Virus record (IMG/VR): IMGVR_UViG_3300027708_000012
Span: 62,001 to 126,000 of that record
Length of the DNA stretch: 64,000 bases
Strand: one strand, 5' to 3'
Source: a virus
The translations under genes and the position numbers were made by a program. The notes under the pieces were generated by a model. That model saw only the letters and a program-made list of their open reading frames with translations. It was not told the origin of the DNA and made no database searches. Below, piece by piece: positions 24,864-32,857 of the stretch. Numbering within the stretch: position 1 is the stretch's first letter; each line of letters begins with the position of its first letter.

Positions 24864-26198
24864 TTAAGCGTTTTCGATCTTTACATAACCAGCTGAAGCA
24901 TTTGCTTGACCTTCAAAGAACTTCCAAGGTACAGCTCGGCCAGCGGCAAACAATGCGCCAGCTGATTTGCTTAAACGAACACATGCAAATGGATAAACAA
25001 CTGCTTTGCGAGCTGTTAATTTCTTAACAAGATATGAACCGCCGTCTGCATCAAATGCCCAGATGTTCATTTGTGTGCCTTCGGCACCAACAAAACTGCT
25101 GCCAGCAACACCGTCAACTTTTAATTTACCAATAACATATCCTGTATCGCTATTACCAGTGTCATTTGAATTGATACGATAACGATCTGTTGAAACTTGT
25201 TTAATAATATCAACTTCTTCCAAACCAGCTACCCAAGCATAAGCAATAATAGCGTTTTCTTGATTGGTTGCTGAGCCAACATTTCCGCTATCAGTTGTTA
25301 AAACCATAGTACCAGTAGCACGAGTTTCGCTGTTTCCACCAACTGCGGATGAAAATGTAACTGGTTCTATTCCAGTGTAACCAGAGCCTTTTTCACTTAC
25401 AGTAATTGTTTTAACACCGTAGTATACATCCAATGTGCATCCAGCTGCTGAACTTGCTGACAAATCTGCATGTGTCACTGTAGTTGCTGATGCACCACTA
25501 GTAACTGCTGTATAATCGCCTTGTTGTAACACTGTTACATCTTTAACACCCCAAGTAAAGTTACAAGTAAATCCTTGACCACCCAATGAGTTTACATGTG
25601 TTACTGTGCCTGTTGGTGGAGTAGTACCGTTGTAAGTGCCACGGTTTGTAAAAGTTACTCCAGTTACTGGACCAAGAGCACCGCCACCACTGATGGCTGC
25701 CACAGCTAGTACAACGCCATTGGCAAAGTTTAATGGATCTCCAACAGCATAACCGTTTGTTCCGTCATTGCCTGCAACAATACTCACTTGAGAAACTTCC
25801 AAATTGCCAACTGTGAATTTTGCTGGAGTTATATTTGTACCAACTAGTGTTAAAATATCACCAGTTAAGTAGTCTGCGCCAGGGCCAGTACCGTCAGTAT
25901 TTACTACACCGTGAACTGCTTGCACATGACTTACGGTGGCAACAGCTGCCACTCCGTTAGCGATAGTAGGTGGTGCTATTGAGATTGTGGGGATTCTTTC
26001 CAAGTATGCACCGCTGCCGTATGATGTATCAGCTACCGATGCGCCAAATGTAACTCCTGCAAAGCCTTCGCCGCCAATGTGGTCATCACCATCATTTATT
26101 TCAGTGTCAGTATTTGAAATACCGTGTTGTGTTGTTTGATAGCCGCCAGTGCCTATGTTGCGGTTACCAAAATATTTTTTATTTAAAGGACGTCCCAT
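24864..26198 (-). CDS. Virion structural protein with GSGY-type beta modules
   Basis: 444 aa. The start MGRPLNKKYFGNRNIGTGG is followed by a long beta-rich region of modules such as VSIVAGNDGTNGYAVGDPLNF, GVTFTNRGTYNGTTPPTG and ITVSEKGSGYTGIEPVTFSS. The GxGY..(x)P element also occurs in the giant fibres (EPGSGYATTPVMTI) and the giant baseplate protein (NSGKGYLNPPYIQI). The C-terminal part (YLVKKLTARKAVVYPFACVRL) is more globular. AAGGAG lies 8 nt before the ATG. It is the first gene of the unit from late promoter 26287-26294, after an 88-nt structured leader. A decoration or tail-surface role is possible; no enzyme motif is visible. Confidence 0.68.
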   Translation of the reverse strand: MGRPLNKKYFGNRNIGTGGYQTTQHGISNTDTEINDGDDHIGGEGFAGVTFGASVADTSYGSGAYLERIPTISIAPPTIANGVAAVATVSHVQAVHGVVNTDGTGPGADYLTGDILTLVGTNITPAKFTVGNLEVSQVSIVAGNDGTNGYAVGDPLNFANGVVLAVAAISGGGALGPVTGVTFTNRGTYNGTTPPTGTVTHVNSLGGQGFTCNFTWGVKDVTVLQQGDYTAVTSGASATTVTHADLSASSAAGCTLDVYYGVKTITVSEKGSGYTGIEPVTFSSAVGGNSETRATGTMVLTTDSGNVGSATNQENAIIAYAWVAGLEEVDIIKQVSTDRYRINSNDTGNSDTGYVIGKLKVDGVAGSSFVGAEGTQMNIWAFDADGGSYLVKKLTARKAVVYPFACVRLSKSAGALFAAGRAVPWKFFEGQANASAGYVKIENA

Positions 26199-26286
26199 TT
26201 TATTTTCTCCTTAAGAAAAGTGGCGTTCTAGGCCATACGCGGTTGGATTTCCGCATAAAACTCACCCCATGTGAGTCATTACTTTG
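26199..26286 (-). promoter_or_regulatory. Three-hairpin 5' leader of the 444-aa virion gene
   Basis: 88 nt between a late promoter and its first gene. Reading the minus strand 5' to 3', it contains three consecutive stems: ACTCAC/GTGAGT (26260-26276, 5-nt loop), GCGG/CCGC (26239-26254, 8-nt loop) and TGGC/GCCA (26221-26235, 7-nt loop), followed by AAGGAG and the ATG. They may stabilise the mRNA or modulate translation. No known riboswitch was recognised. Confidence 0.5.
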
Positions 26287-26294
26287 TATTTATG
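26287..26294 (-). promoter_or_regulatory. T4-type late promoter (CATAAATA)
   Basis: CATAAATA on the minus strand, overlapping the stop codon of the upstream 193-aa gene (stop at 26290-26292). It is the only late-promoter match before the run of genes 24864 to 21854. Confidence 0.7.
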
Positions 26295-26871
26295 CGTAGG
26301 TGACTCGTAAGGCTACTTGATCAACATAGGCAATGTCTCTATGTGGATATATTTGATTACTTTTAAAACTAATTACAATGCCAAATGTAGGATCAGTAAC
26401 ATCAGTATTAGATAATGTAGTTCCCCATAAATTATTTGATCCGCCGTAGATATTATAATCTCCTATGGGATCTACAGGTTCTTTTAAATCATTTATATAC
26501 ATACTGCTTTGTACAGGATTAATAGAACTAGCTAGATTATCTCCAATTAATTCGCCGTTTAAGGTTAACTGTATCAGTAAGTCTTCGATACGAGCAGCAC
26601 GTTGTATGTTTAATTGAAATTCTATTCCAGTTAATGTGTTAGCATTTACAGGTATGTTAAAATCAGTTAACCATATCTGACTTGTGTTACTAAGAAACGT
26701 TTCCATCCACAACCCACTAATAGTATAAAGTGGTTGTTTGCTAACAGCATATAAACCTGTGCCAGTAATATAGTTTAAGTCTTTCCAATCAATACTAGGT
26801 ATGCCTGTTATTTCATTAGGAATAGTTACTTGGTTAATTGTATTAGGAAGTAAGAAAGCTGTAGTGGTCAT
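26290..26871 (-). CDS. Virion-type protein of unknown function
   Basis: 193 aa, not recognised. It is soluble and mixed alpha/beta, beginning MTTTAFLLPNTINQVTIPNEITG and containing WLTDFNIPVNANTLTGIEFQLNIQRAARIEDL, TLNGELIGDNLAS and a C-terminal HRDIAYVDQVALRVTYA. The central block looks like a jelly-roll or lectin-like fold (strand, long N/G loops, strand), but this is only a pattern judgement. It follows the capsid gene and its terminator. No clear Shine-Dalgarno is seen, and a variant late element TGTAAATA lies only 5 nt before the ATG, so how it is initiated is uncertain. A structural role is inferred from location. Confidence 0.6.
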   Translation of the reverse strand: MTTTAFLLPNTINQVTIPNEITGIPSIDWKDLNYITGTGLYAVSKQPLYTISGLWMETFLSNTSQIWLTDFNIPVNANTLTGIEFQLNIQRAARIEDLLIQLTLNGELIGDNLASSINPVQSSMYINDLKEPVDPIGDYNIYGGSNNLWGTTLSNTDVTDPTFGIVISFKSNQIYPHRDIAYVDQVALRVTYA

Positions 26872-26875
26872 AATG

Positions 26876-26883
26876 TATTTACA
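26876..26883 (-). promoter_or_regulatory. Possible variant late promoter (TGTAAATA)
   Basis: TGTAAATA on the minus strand directly after the capsid-gene terminator, one mismatch from TATAAATA. The same variant occurs at 30808-30815. It lies so close to the ATG at 26871 that transcription from it would start at or inside the gene, so the match may be chance. Confidence 0.3.
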
Positions 26884-26884
26884 T

Positions 26885-26910
26885 AAAAAAAGGGCTCCGA
26901 AGAGCCCTTT
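26885..26910 (-). terminator. Strong intrinsic terminator after the major capsid gene
   Basis: On the minus strand AAAGGGCTC-TTCG-GAGCCCTTT forms a perfect 9-bp stem with a UUCG tetraloop, followed by a run of seven T. It lies 27 bp after the gp23 stop, the usual place for strong termination of the most abundant late message. Confidence 0.92.
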
Positions 26911-26936
26911 GATTTATTACAAACCCTAGGTTTGAA

Positions 26937-28112
26937 TTAGCTAAACTTAACGTTACCGCTATTGATAGCAACTAGACCTAAGTAGTCAGCTGCGTTACCT
27001 AGAGAAGAAGCTGTGTTAGACAACTCAACATAACCATAACGTGTCATGAATGAAACGACTGGTTCGAATGTTGATGGATCCAATACAACACCACTGCTCA
27101 TCAATGGGATATATGGGCAATAGAAAGCAGGAGCATCGCTCTCGCTTGAGCCTTTGTATCCAATTAGGATAGGTGCTGTGTCATATGCATAGCTGTTAAC
27201 ATAAATCTTCATTGCGCCATTCAATGTACCAACAAACTTGGTGTTTGTAGGTGCTTCGAATGTACCTTCTGTTGTACGAGCAAATGCGCTAGTAGTAGCA
27301 GATTGTAGAATTGTTAAAGCAAATGGTGATACAACAGCGTAGTTACCTGCACCACGACGTGTACGTTGAGCGATCAAGTTGCTTACGCGATTGATCTGAA
27401 CAGCTAAAGCGGCATGCTCATCACCAACGAATGTAGCTGTACCGCTAACGGCAGCTTGGTCATAAGTTTGTGTAGCTGTACCAGCTAATGAAGTCAACGA
27501 AGCGATAATTTCTTGGTCGATTTCAGCTGTAATTTCTTGTGCCAAAGCAGCCATAACTTCTGCTTCAACGTCAATACCTTGTTGGGCTTGTGCGTCTTGA
27601 GCAGCCTCGAATGTCCAACGTGCAGACAATTTACGAGTTTTAGCTTCAACTGTTTGTTTCAAGATTTGAATGCTCATTCTGTTACCAGCTTGACCTTCTA
27701 AAGAAGCTGTAGTAGCTGCTTTAGCAGTGCCATCGTTCTGGTTGCCAGAGTAAGCACTAGCAATCTTGAATGGGCTTAATGCCTCTTCACCAGCTAGCAC
27801 ATTAGCGCCGCTTGATGAGTCTGCATAACGCACACGCAATGTGTGGATTTGACCGACAGGGCCAGTCATTGGCTGTACGCCGACCAACTCGTTAGCAATA
27901 ACGGTTGGCATAACACGACGGATTACTGGAAGAATCACGCGGTTTAAAGTTGCAACGTTACCAGCAGAAGTAGCACCAGCAGTTGGAGATTCCATCAAAT
28001 ACTTGCGAGTATTTTCTAGAGTTACACCCATTACTGATTTTTTAGTGCCTTGTAAGCCTTCTAATAGGGCTTCTTTTGTTTCTGCCCAACGTCCATTAAG
28101 TAGTTCTGACAT
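26937..28112 (-). CDS. 23: Major capsid protein gp23
   Basis: 391 aa, T4 gp23-like but much shorter than T4's 521 aa, so insertions of the T4 protein are absent. Recognisable parts are RVILPVIRRVMPTVIANELVGVQPMTGPVGQIHTLRVRY (about residues 60-98), which matches the gp23 core, the segment EAKTRKLSARWTFEAAQDAQAQQGID, and RRGAGNYAVVSPFAL in the P-domain/A-domain region. The N-terminus has the sequence KYLME (37-41); LME fits the gp21 cleavage pattern (L/I)xE, so maturation after E41 is predicted. AAGGAG precedes the ATG. It is the last gene of the capsid unit and is followed by a strong terminator. It assembles on the gp22 scaffold in the neighbouring gene. Confidence 0.95.
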   Translation of the reverse strand: MSELLNGRWAETKEALLEGLQGTKKSVMGVTLENTRKYLMESPTAGATSAGNVATLNRVILPVIRRVMPTVIANELVGVQPMTGPVGQIHTLRVRYADSSSGANVLAGEEALSPFKIASAYSGNQNDGTAKAATTASLEGQAGNRMSIQILKQTVEAKTRKLSARWTFEAAQDAQAQQGIDVEAEVMAALAQEITAEIDQEIIASLTSLAGTATQTYDQAAVSGTATFVGDEHAALAVQINRVSNLIAQRTRRGAGNYAVVSPFALTILQSATTSAFARTTEGTFEAPTNTKFVGTLNGAMKIYVNSYAYDTAPILIGYKGSSESDAPAFYCPYIPLMSSGVVLDPSTFEPVVSFMTRYGYVELSNTASSLGNAADYLGLVAINSGNVKFS

Positions 28113-28123
28113 TTAAATTCTCC

Positions 28124-29218
28124 TTAAATTTTAAGTCCGGCGAGCTTACGAATATCAATAATGTTATCGACTGCCTCGCTGCTACGGTTGGTGTTGGAAA
28201 TCTTATTTCCATAAATTTCTTTAGCCTCTACTAGTGCCTGTTTCTTCTGCGGAGCCTTACCATTAATTACTGACGGCAAGTACTTTTCAAAACTTTCGTT
28301 TAGACGTTCTGTTTTCACAGTCTCCATTAGCTCTCCCATAATTGCACGTTGCTCACTGTTAAGTGGAGCAAGTAGTTCACTCATGATTGCTTTTCTTTCT
28401 TGGCTCTCTTTAAGAGCACGGATTTCAGCTTGTTTACTTTCTAAAATTTGTTCAGCTTTAACAACAGCTTCCGCTGCTTCTTTCATTGCCAAATCTTTCA
28501 AGTCTATGACCTTGAGTAATTTTGCTGTTTCCGATTTTTCATTTAGGTAGCTTGCAGAATATTCTTGAGCAAAAGCTTCGAATAATTTACGGCCAAAATC
28601 TTGTCTACGAGCTGCTTCGATGTCTTCTTTCAATGATGTAATTTCAGAACGTAAGTTCTTGCTTACAACACCTTCAACCATCTTAGCTGCACGAGTAACG
28701 AAATCTTGTTTTACCTTCTTGATTTCTTGACGACCTTCGCGAACTAAACGTACTTTAGTTTCTGCTAAGTCTTGTTTGTCTTTAAAGAACTCTGTAATTT
28801 CTTGAGCAAGAGCTTCAACTACAAATTGTTCCAATTTTCCGAACTTACTAGCCATTGCCATTTGATCTTCGTGTAGTTCACGTACTTCAGAAGCTAACTG
28901 ACGAGTAACAAATTCACTCATTACTTTAGCTGTCTTTTTACGTTCTTGAACTAGCTTAACTTTCATTTCAGCTAGTTGACGACGATCGTCTGCAAATTCA
29001 ACAATCTCAGCAGATAATTGTTCAGAGATCATACGATCTACTGCTTCAATCATTGTGTTCTTGTCGTGTTCGTATTTTTGTGCGAATTCTTCGCGTAGTT
29101 GTTGAGTCAGAACCTGACGACTCTCGCTAATGCGAGCTTCGAAGGCCTGTTCAATTGACTCTTTAATCTCTTCAGAAATCACATTGTTTTCAAATAAACT
29201 TTTTAGCGCATCCAACAT
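28124..29218 (-). CDS. 22: Prohead scaffold protein gp22
   Basis: 364 aa, almost entirely predicted helix and coiled coil, rich in E, K, Q and A. Three consecutive imperfect repeats of about 50 residues are visible between residues about 65 and 220 (LSAEIVEFADDRRQLAEMKV, LASEVRELHEDQMAM, AQEITEFFKDKQDLAETKV, LRSEITSLKEDIEAA), each followed by a KV..(D/E)FVTR-like stretch. The C-terminus IIDIRKLAGLKI is typical of T4-like scaffolds. It forms the internal core of the prohead and is degraded by gp21. AAGGAG precedes the ATG, and it lies 11 bp upstream of gp23 and 13 bp downstream of gp21 in the conserved order 20-21-22-23. Confidence 0.92.
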   Translation of the reverse strand: MLDALKSLFENNVISEEIKESIEQAFEARISESRQVLTQQLREEFAQKYEHDKNTMIEAVDRMISEQLSAEIVEFADDRRQLAEMKVKLVQERKKTAKVMSEFVTRQLASEVRELHEDQMAMASKFGKLEQFVVEALAQEITEFFKDKQDLAETKVRLVREGRQEIKKVKQDFVTRAAKMVEGVVSKNLRSEITSLKEDIEAARRQDFGRKLFEAFAQEYSASYLNEKSETAKLLKVIDLKDLAMKEAAEAVVKAEQILESKQAEIRALKESQERKAIMSELLAPLNSEQRAIMGELMETVKTERLNESFEKYLPSVINGKAPQKKQALVEAKEIYGNKISNTNRSSEAVDNIIDIRKLAGLKI

Positions 29219-29231
29219 ATGATTCTCCTTG

Positions 29232-29858
29232 TTATTGGAGTTTGCTTATTATTGATAATAAGCTCTCTTTGAGATATTTCTGTGCCTTAGGATCGCCTTT
29301 AACCTCTTGCGCTATGCGCAAGCTACTTAATCCTCCTCGACTATTCATCAAGTGTTCATAAATTGGTGTTGGGTACGCTCCCGGCGCACTAGGTTGAGCT
29401 ACCATATCTACTGTGATAATCTCAAAATCTGATACTTCGCCAGTGCCGTCGTCCTTGACGTTACCGGATCCGCGACTTGAAACACCTAACTTGACGCCGC
29501 TTTCCAGCATTGTCTTGATAAGTTGTCCCATAGGTGTTGGAAGTATTTTCAACTTCCCGTAACCATTAGGACCGTCCATCCACATATTTGTTATCATGTG
29601 GCTTACGCGGTCCAGGTTAATTTTTAGATCATCTGGATGATCCACTTCTCCGAGAACTGAATAACCGTTCTGAATCTGATCGTTAAGGGTCTTAACAGCC
29701 TTGCCAATCTCATTAACAGGGTAAACACGCTGGTTAGCGTTACGTATACCGCCCTGGATGCAAATCCCGGACATGTATAAGTTTTTCCCATCTTTGTCAT
29801 CAGATTCAACGATCATTTTTGCTTCGTTGAAACTGAGATTCTCTCGGAGGTATAACAT
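29232..29858 (-). CDS. 21: Prohead protease gp21
   Basis: 208 aa from ATG 29858; an in-frame TTG at 29867 would add three residues, and neither start has an ideal Shine-Dalgarno. It is a T4-type prohead core serine protease (peptidase family U9). GEVDHP carries the likely catalytic histidine, LGVSSRGSG the nucleophilic serine, and the following DFEIITVDMVAQPSAPGAYP segment completes the fold. It cleaves gp22, gp23 and core proteins at (L/I)xE sites during head maturation. It sits between the acidic core protein and gp22, in the order conserved in T4-like phages. Confidence 0.93.
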   Translation of the reverse strand: MLYLRENLSFNEAKMIVESDDKDGKNLYMSGICIQGGIRNANQRVYPVNEIGKAVKTLNDQIQNGYSVLGEVDHPDDLKINLDRVSHMITNMWMDGPNGYGKLKILPTPMGQLIKTMLESGVKLGVSSRGSGNVKDDGTGEVSDFEIITVDMVAQPSAPGAYPTPIYEHLMNSRGGLSSLRIAQEVKGDPKAQKYLKESLLSIISKLQ

Positions 29859-29879
29859 ATTTTTCAATGTCTCTATCTA

Positions 29880-30764
29880 TTAACGAATCTTTCCGCCGAT
29901 AAGACTTTTCTTATCAACATTACTTTCGCCTTTGCCTTTCTTCTCAGCACCGTGGCCTGGTTCTTGCTTTTTAAAGCTAGTTTTACCAGCATTGGCTTTT
30001 ACGCTGTTCTGAACATCACCAATTAATGGCTTTGTTGTTGGAGCTGCTAAACCACCTTGTGTGCCGCCTTTTTCTGTTGAAAAACTTTGTGCAATGTTCT
30101 TTGCAGAACCGCCCATGTCGTTCTTCATGTTGTCAATTGTTGACTTAGTATTTTGTCCGTTGTCACCATGGCTAACAGATACTTTCTTGTAGTATTCCAT
30201 AACTGGCATATGTGAACCTTCGTCATCCATGCCCATTTCCATGTCATCATCGCCGCCCATACCTGCATCATGGATAGCATCCATGTCATGGCCGCCTTCT
30301 TCGCCTTCTTGTGACAATAGTTGTTCAAATTCTGCTTTTAGGTCTTCTAATGCATCTTCTAGATCCATTACACGGTCTTCCATGTCACCGCCTTCTGCGT
30401 CGTCTTCGCCGCCGAATTCGTCGTCTTCACCGTCATCTTCACCATCATCTTCTGGCTCTTCTTCATCGTCTTCACCGCCAAAGGGATTATCCTCGCTGTC
30501 GTCATCACCTTCTTCGTCAGCGCCTTCTTCTTCCATGTCTTCTTCCACATCTTCTTCAGCACCTTCTTCTTCCATGCTTTCTGATTGAGTATGGCCACCG
30601 GCTGCGCGGTTAGCTTCTTCTGGGCTGAAATCTTCAGCTAGAAGTTCTTCATAAATTTCACGTGATTTTCCAACAACGATGTTGTGAAAAATTTCTTTTG
30701 CTGCGTCTTGATCTTCATTGATCAAAGCTTCAAGCATAGCTTCAAATTGAGCGCGGTCAGTCAT
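29880..30764 (-). CDS. Acidic prohead core protein (gp67/gp68-like position)
   Basis: 294 aa from the ATG at 30764, which has AGGAG 8 nt upstream; an upstream TTG at 30797 is less likely. The N-terminal 45 residues are helical (AQFEAMLEALINEDQDAAKEI, HNIVVGKSREIYEELL), a feature of T4-like prohead core proteins. Residues about 60-140 are extraordinarily acidic (EEEGAEEDVEEDMEEEGADE and several DDGEDDEFGGEDD units), followed by a short heptad helix and a basic lysine-rich C-terminus ending KKSLIGGKIR. A histone-mimicking or scaffolding role inside the prohead is plausible. The acidic run creates long serine-rich shadow ORFs on the other strand. Naming as gp67 or gp68 is by position and composition. 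Confidence 0.75.
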   Translation of the reverse strand: MTDRAQFEAMLEALINEDQDAAKEIFHNIVVGKSREIYEELLAEDFSPEEANRAAGGHTQSESMEEEGAEEDVEEDMEEEGADEEGDDDSEDNPFGGEDDEEEPEDDGEDDGEDDEFGGEDDAEGGDMEDRVMDLEDALEDLKAEFEQLLSQEGEEGGHDMDAIHDAGMGGDDDMEMGMDDEGSHMPVMEYYKKVSVSHGDNGQNTKSTIDNMKNDMGGSAKNIAQSFSTEKGGTQGGLAAPTTKPLIGDVQNSVKANAGKTSFKKQEPGHGAEKKGKGESNVDKKSLIGGKIR

Positions 30765-30807
30765 GTTTATTCTCCTGTGGTATGATTGTTGATACAAGGC
30801 TGTATTA

Positions 30808-30815
30808 TATTTACA
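30808..30815 (-). promoter_or_regulatory. Possible variant late promoter for the capsid unit (TGTAAATA)
   Basis: TGTAAATA on the minus strand, 44 nt upstream of the prohead core ATG and downstream of a terminator-like hairpin. One mismatch from TATAAATA. It overlaps a perfect 9-bp stem-loop (30812-30836). If the hairpin at 30847-30872 terminates, this is the only visible promoter candidate for genes core-21-22-23. Confidence 0.4.
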
Positions 30816-30846
30816 CTATTGTTAAAAAATAGTGTACTTATATAGC

Positions 30847-30872
30847 AAAAACAGTCGTTTTTGACTATTTTT
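30847..30872 (-). terminator. Terminator-like hairpin after the 79-aa gene
   Basis: On the minus strand AAAAATAGTC/GACTGTTTTT pairs over 10 positions (one U-G wobble) around a 6-nt loop, and the 3' arm is a T-run. It lies 4 bp after the 79-aa gene's stop. The A/T-rich stem makes it a weak or partial terminator. Confidence 0.5.
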
Positions 30873-30876
30873 ATAA

Positions 30877-31116
30877 TTATGCGGGCGGGGCCGGCGGAGT
30901 TGCATACATTGAATGTATGAAATCTAATTCGTTTTCTTGTTCTAGAATATGTGCTTCAGTACTTTTACGTAGTTCATTAATTTGTTTTAATGTTAATCTA
31001 GTTTTGCGTGTATCGTCTCTGTGCAAAACAGAATCGTCACGTTTAGGCTCGTAGCGTAAATCATTAGCCACGTGCCTAGTTTCAGGATCAATATAAAACA
31101 ATTCTCTTAATATCAT
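30877..31116 (-). CDS. Small conserved head-morphogenesis protein between portal and core genes
   Basis: 79 aa from ATG 31116; a GTG at 31182 would overlap the portal gene by 59 bp and is less likely. The sequence MILRELFYIDPETRHVANDLRY is followed by a charged helix RLTLKQINELRKSTEAHILEQENELDFI and a proline-rich tail ATPPAPPA. Small proteins with an RLTL..IN.LRK helix occur at this position in aquatic T4-like phages, between gp20 and the prohead core. No Shine-Dalgarno is obvious, and a late-promoter match lies only 5 nt upstream, so expression may depend on read-through from gp20. The role is inferred from position. Confidence 0.55.
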   Translation of the reverse strand: MILRELFYIDPETRHVANDLRYEPKRDDSVLHRDDTRKTRLTLKQINELRKSTEAHILEQENELDFIHSMYATPPAPPA

Positions 31117-31120
31117 CTTG

Positions 31121-31128
31121 TATTTATG
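31121..31128 (-). promoter_or_regulatory. T4-type late promoter match (CATAAATA) over the gp20 stop
   Basis: CATAAATA on the minus strand. The gp20 stop codon (31124-31126) lies inside it. It is 5 nt from the ATG of the 79-aa gene, so it would give a very short or absent leader for that gene but could serve the downstream core and capsid genes. Confidence 0.5.
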
Positions 31129-32845
31129 CTGGAGGTGCTGTAGGAGTTCCTGCTGGAGGTGCGCCTGGCGCGGTATCGGCACTTTCTTCTGGTTGCATAT
31201 CTTCTGGTGCTGTTAAGTCTCCGGCGGCATCTAAATCACCTTCAATACCACTTGAACTCAAGCCTGCACTACGTAATTCACCAGCAGCATCTGTAGTAGT
31301 TGGTTGTCCTTGACCGTTTTCTTCTGCCCAATAGCGTTCGTTTTCTGCTACTTCTTCGTCTGTTAGTCCTAAGAAACGTTTGAGGGCAAAGCGTTTACTC
31401 ATGAAAGGAACCGCTTGAATAGTGTTAAAAGTATTAATACGCTCTGCATCAATGGCTGCTTGACGTGAACTTGCAAAGTTCATTGGAGGATTGAAGTTTA
31501 ATTCAAACAAACTTGAATCAATATTCAAACCCTTGCCATGCATATACATTTTGAATTCTTCGTCAAACACTGTTGTTAATAAACTTTGTAGTCTTTCACA
31601 GTATTTGTTAAAGCGTAATTCTTGAATGTAAGCTGTACCTACTCGTCCATCATTGAAATTGCTTTGTGAATCATCTGCACCTGTAGGCAAATAGCTACTA
31701 GGAATACGCAATCCACGGAATAACTTGTTAGTAAAATATTTCAAGTCGTCAATTTCACCAATATTCTTACCGCCTTCTAGCATTGTGACGTCTGATCCTT
31801 TGCCGTCTGCTGTTTTAGGGAAGAAATAATCTTCGTTAATGCTTAGAGGGTTGTATGCAGAGTCTATGACATTCTGTCCGCCTCCTGTTTGTGACGGAAT
31901 ACGGCGCTGATGAATTTCGTTTTTAACACGTTCTACAAATGCCATAGCCAAGTGACTAGGCATATTACCCACATCAATGTGGAATACTCTGCGCTCTGGA
32001 GCACGTTGTATACGATAAATTAGAATAGCATCTTCTAATAATTCTTTTTGTTTGTACACTTTGTAGATATTTTCTAACAAACTATTACCAAACGGATAGT
32101 TGTTATCTAGTCCTTCGCTTAGACTTAAATGTACAATATGCTCAAAATCAATAGCGTGTTCAGTTTGTTGTAGACCAAATCTGTTGCTTGAACTACCCGT
32201 TGAACCTTTACTTCCAGAGCCACTACCGCTGTATCCGCCTACTGGTTGTGGTCCTGACCCTGCACCTTGTTGAGGCTTAATAGTTGGTGTAATCTGTGTT
32301 GCAACTAAATTTACAAAGTTTGGCGCAAGGTCTTTAATTATAAATTGTTCAGGTTTTTTGCCTTCGCTTTCGTTGACAATAACTTTAATTAAGTTGCTTG
32401 GATCAATATAATTCCATTTTTGATTTTCAGGATCTCGAATAAAAAAACTATCGCCATATTTGAATGTGTTACGCACAATACGGAATATTTTTGTATCAAA
32501 TTTTTGTAAAGTGTTCCATTGTTGCAGGTACTCTCCGAGAATTTTAATCTCAGAATTAGTTGCCTTTTGACGCCATTTGATAGCAAATGGGTTCTTACTA
32601 TCTTTTAATTTTTGTGTACAAAACTCAGCTAAAATATCCAAAGCCGCGTTAACTTCTGGATCGCTGTCCATAACTTCGTATTGCTGATAACGTTCAATAC
32701 GATTTGGGCTTCCTGTATATACATCTGGAAGATAGCTACTATAATTAGTACGAGCAGGTCCTGGACGATTACCGCTGCTTTGGCCGCTAATAGTACTTAA
32801 CTGTCCACTGACTTCCACAGGGCTGAAATATTTTTTCCATGTCAT
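31124..32845 (-). CDS. 20: Portal vertex protein gp20
   Basis: 573 aa, close to T4 gp20 (524 aa) plus a low-complexity tail. Recognisable parts: NYSSYLPDVYTGSPNRIERYQQYEVMDSDPEVNAALDILAEF near the N-terminus, RIQRAPERRVFHIDVGNMP in the middle and YLPTGADDSQSNFNDGRVGTAYIQELRF, all typical of T4-like portals. The dodecameric portal nucleates prohead assembly and is the DNA channel. Residues about 190-225 carry a Gly/Ser-rich insert (GGYSGSGSGSKGSTGSSS) not usual in T4. The C-terminus is proline/alanine-rich. AGGA precedes the ATG. The gene starts 12 bp after the large helical protein ends and is followed by the 79-aa gene. Confidence 0.95.
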   Translation of the reverse strand: MTWKKYFSPVEVSGQLSTISGQSSGNRPGPARTNYSSYLPDVYTGSPNRIERYQQYEVMDSDPEVNAALDILAEFCTQKLKDSKNPFAIKWRQKATNSEIKILGEYLQQWNTLQKFDTKIFRIVRNTFKYGDSFFIRDPENQKWNYIDPSNLIKVIVNESEGKKPEQFIIKDLAPNFVNLVATQITPTIKPQQGAGSGPQPVGGYSGSGSGSKGSTGSSSNRFGLQQTEHAIDFEHIVHLSLSEGLDNNYPFGNSLLENIYKVYKQKELLEDAILIYRIQRAPERRVFHIDVGNMPSHLAMAFVERVKNEIHQRRIPSQTGGGQNVIDSAYNPLSINEDYFFPKTADGKGSDVTMLEGGKNIGEIDDLKYFTNKLFRGLRIPSSYLPTGADDSQSNFNDGRVGTAYIQELRFNKYCERLQSLLTTVFDEEFKMYMHGKGLNIDSSLFELNFNPPMNFASSRQAAIDAERINTFNTIQAVPFMSKRFALKRFLGLTDEEVAENERYWAEENGQGQPTTTDAAGELRSAGLSSSGIEGDLDAAGDLTAPEDMQPEESADTAPGAPPAGTPTAPPA

Positions 32846-32857
32846 TGTGACTTATCC

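Noticed and set aside
30229-30613. Serine-, proline- or leucine/histidine-rich plus-strand ORFs
   Set aside because: They are antisense shadows of the Asp/Glu repeat in the acidic prohead core gene.
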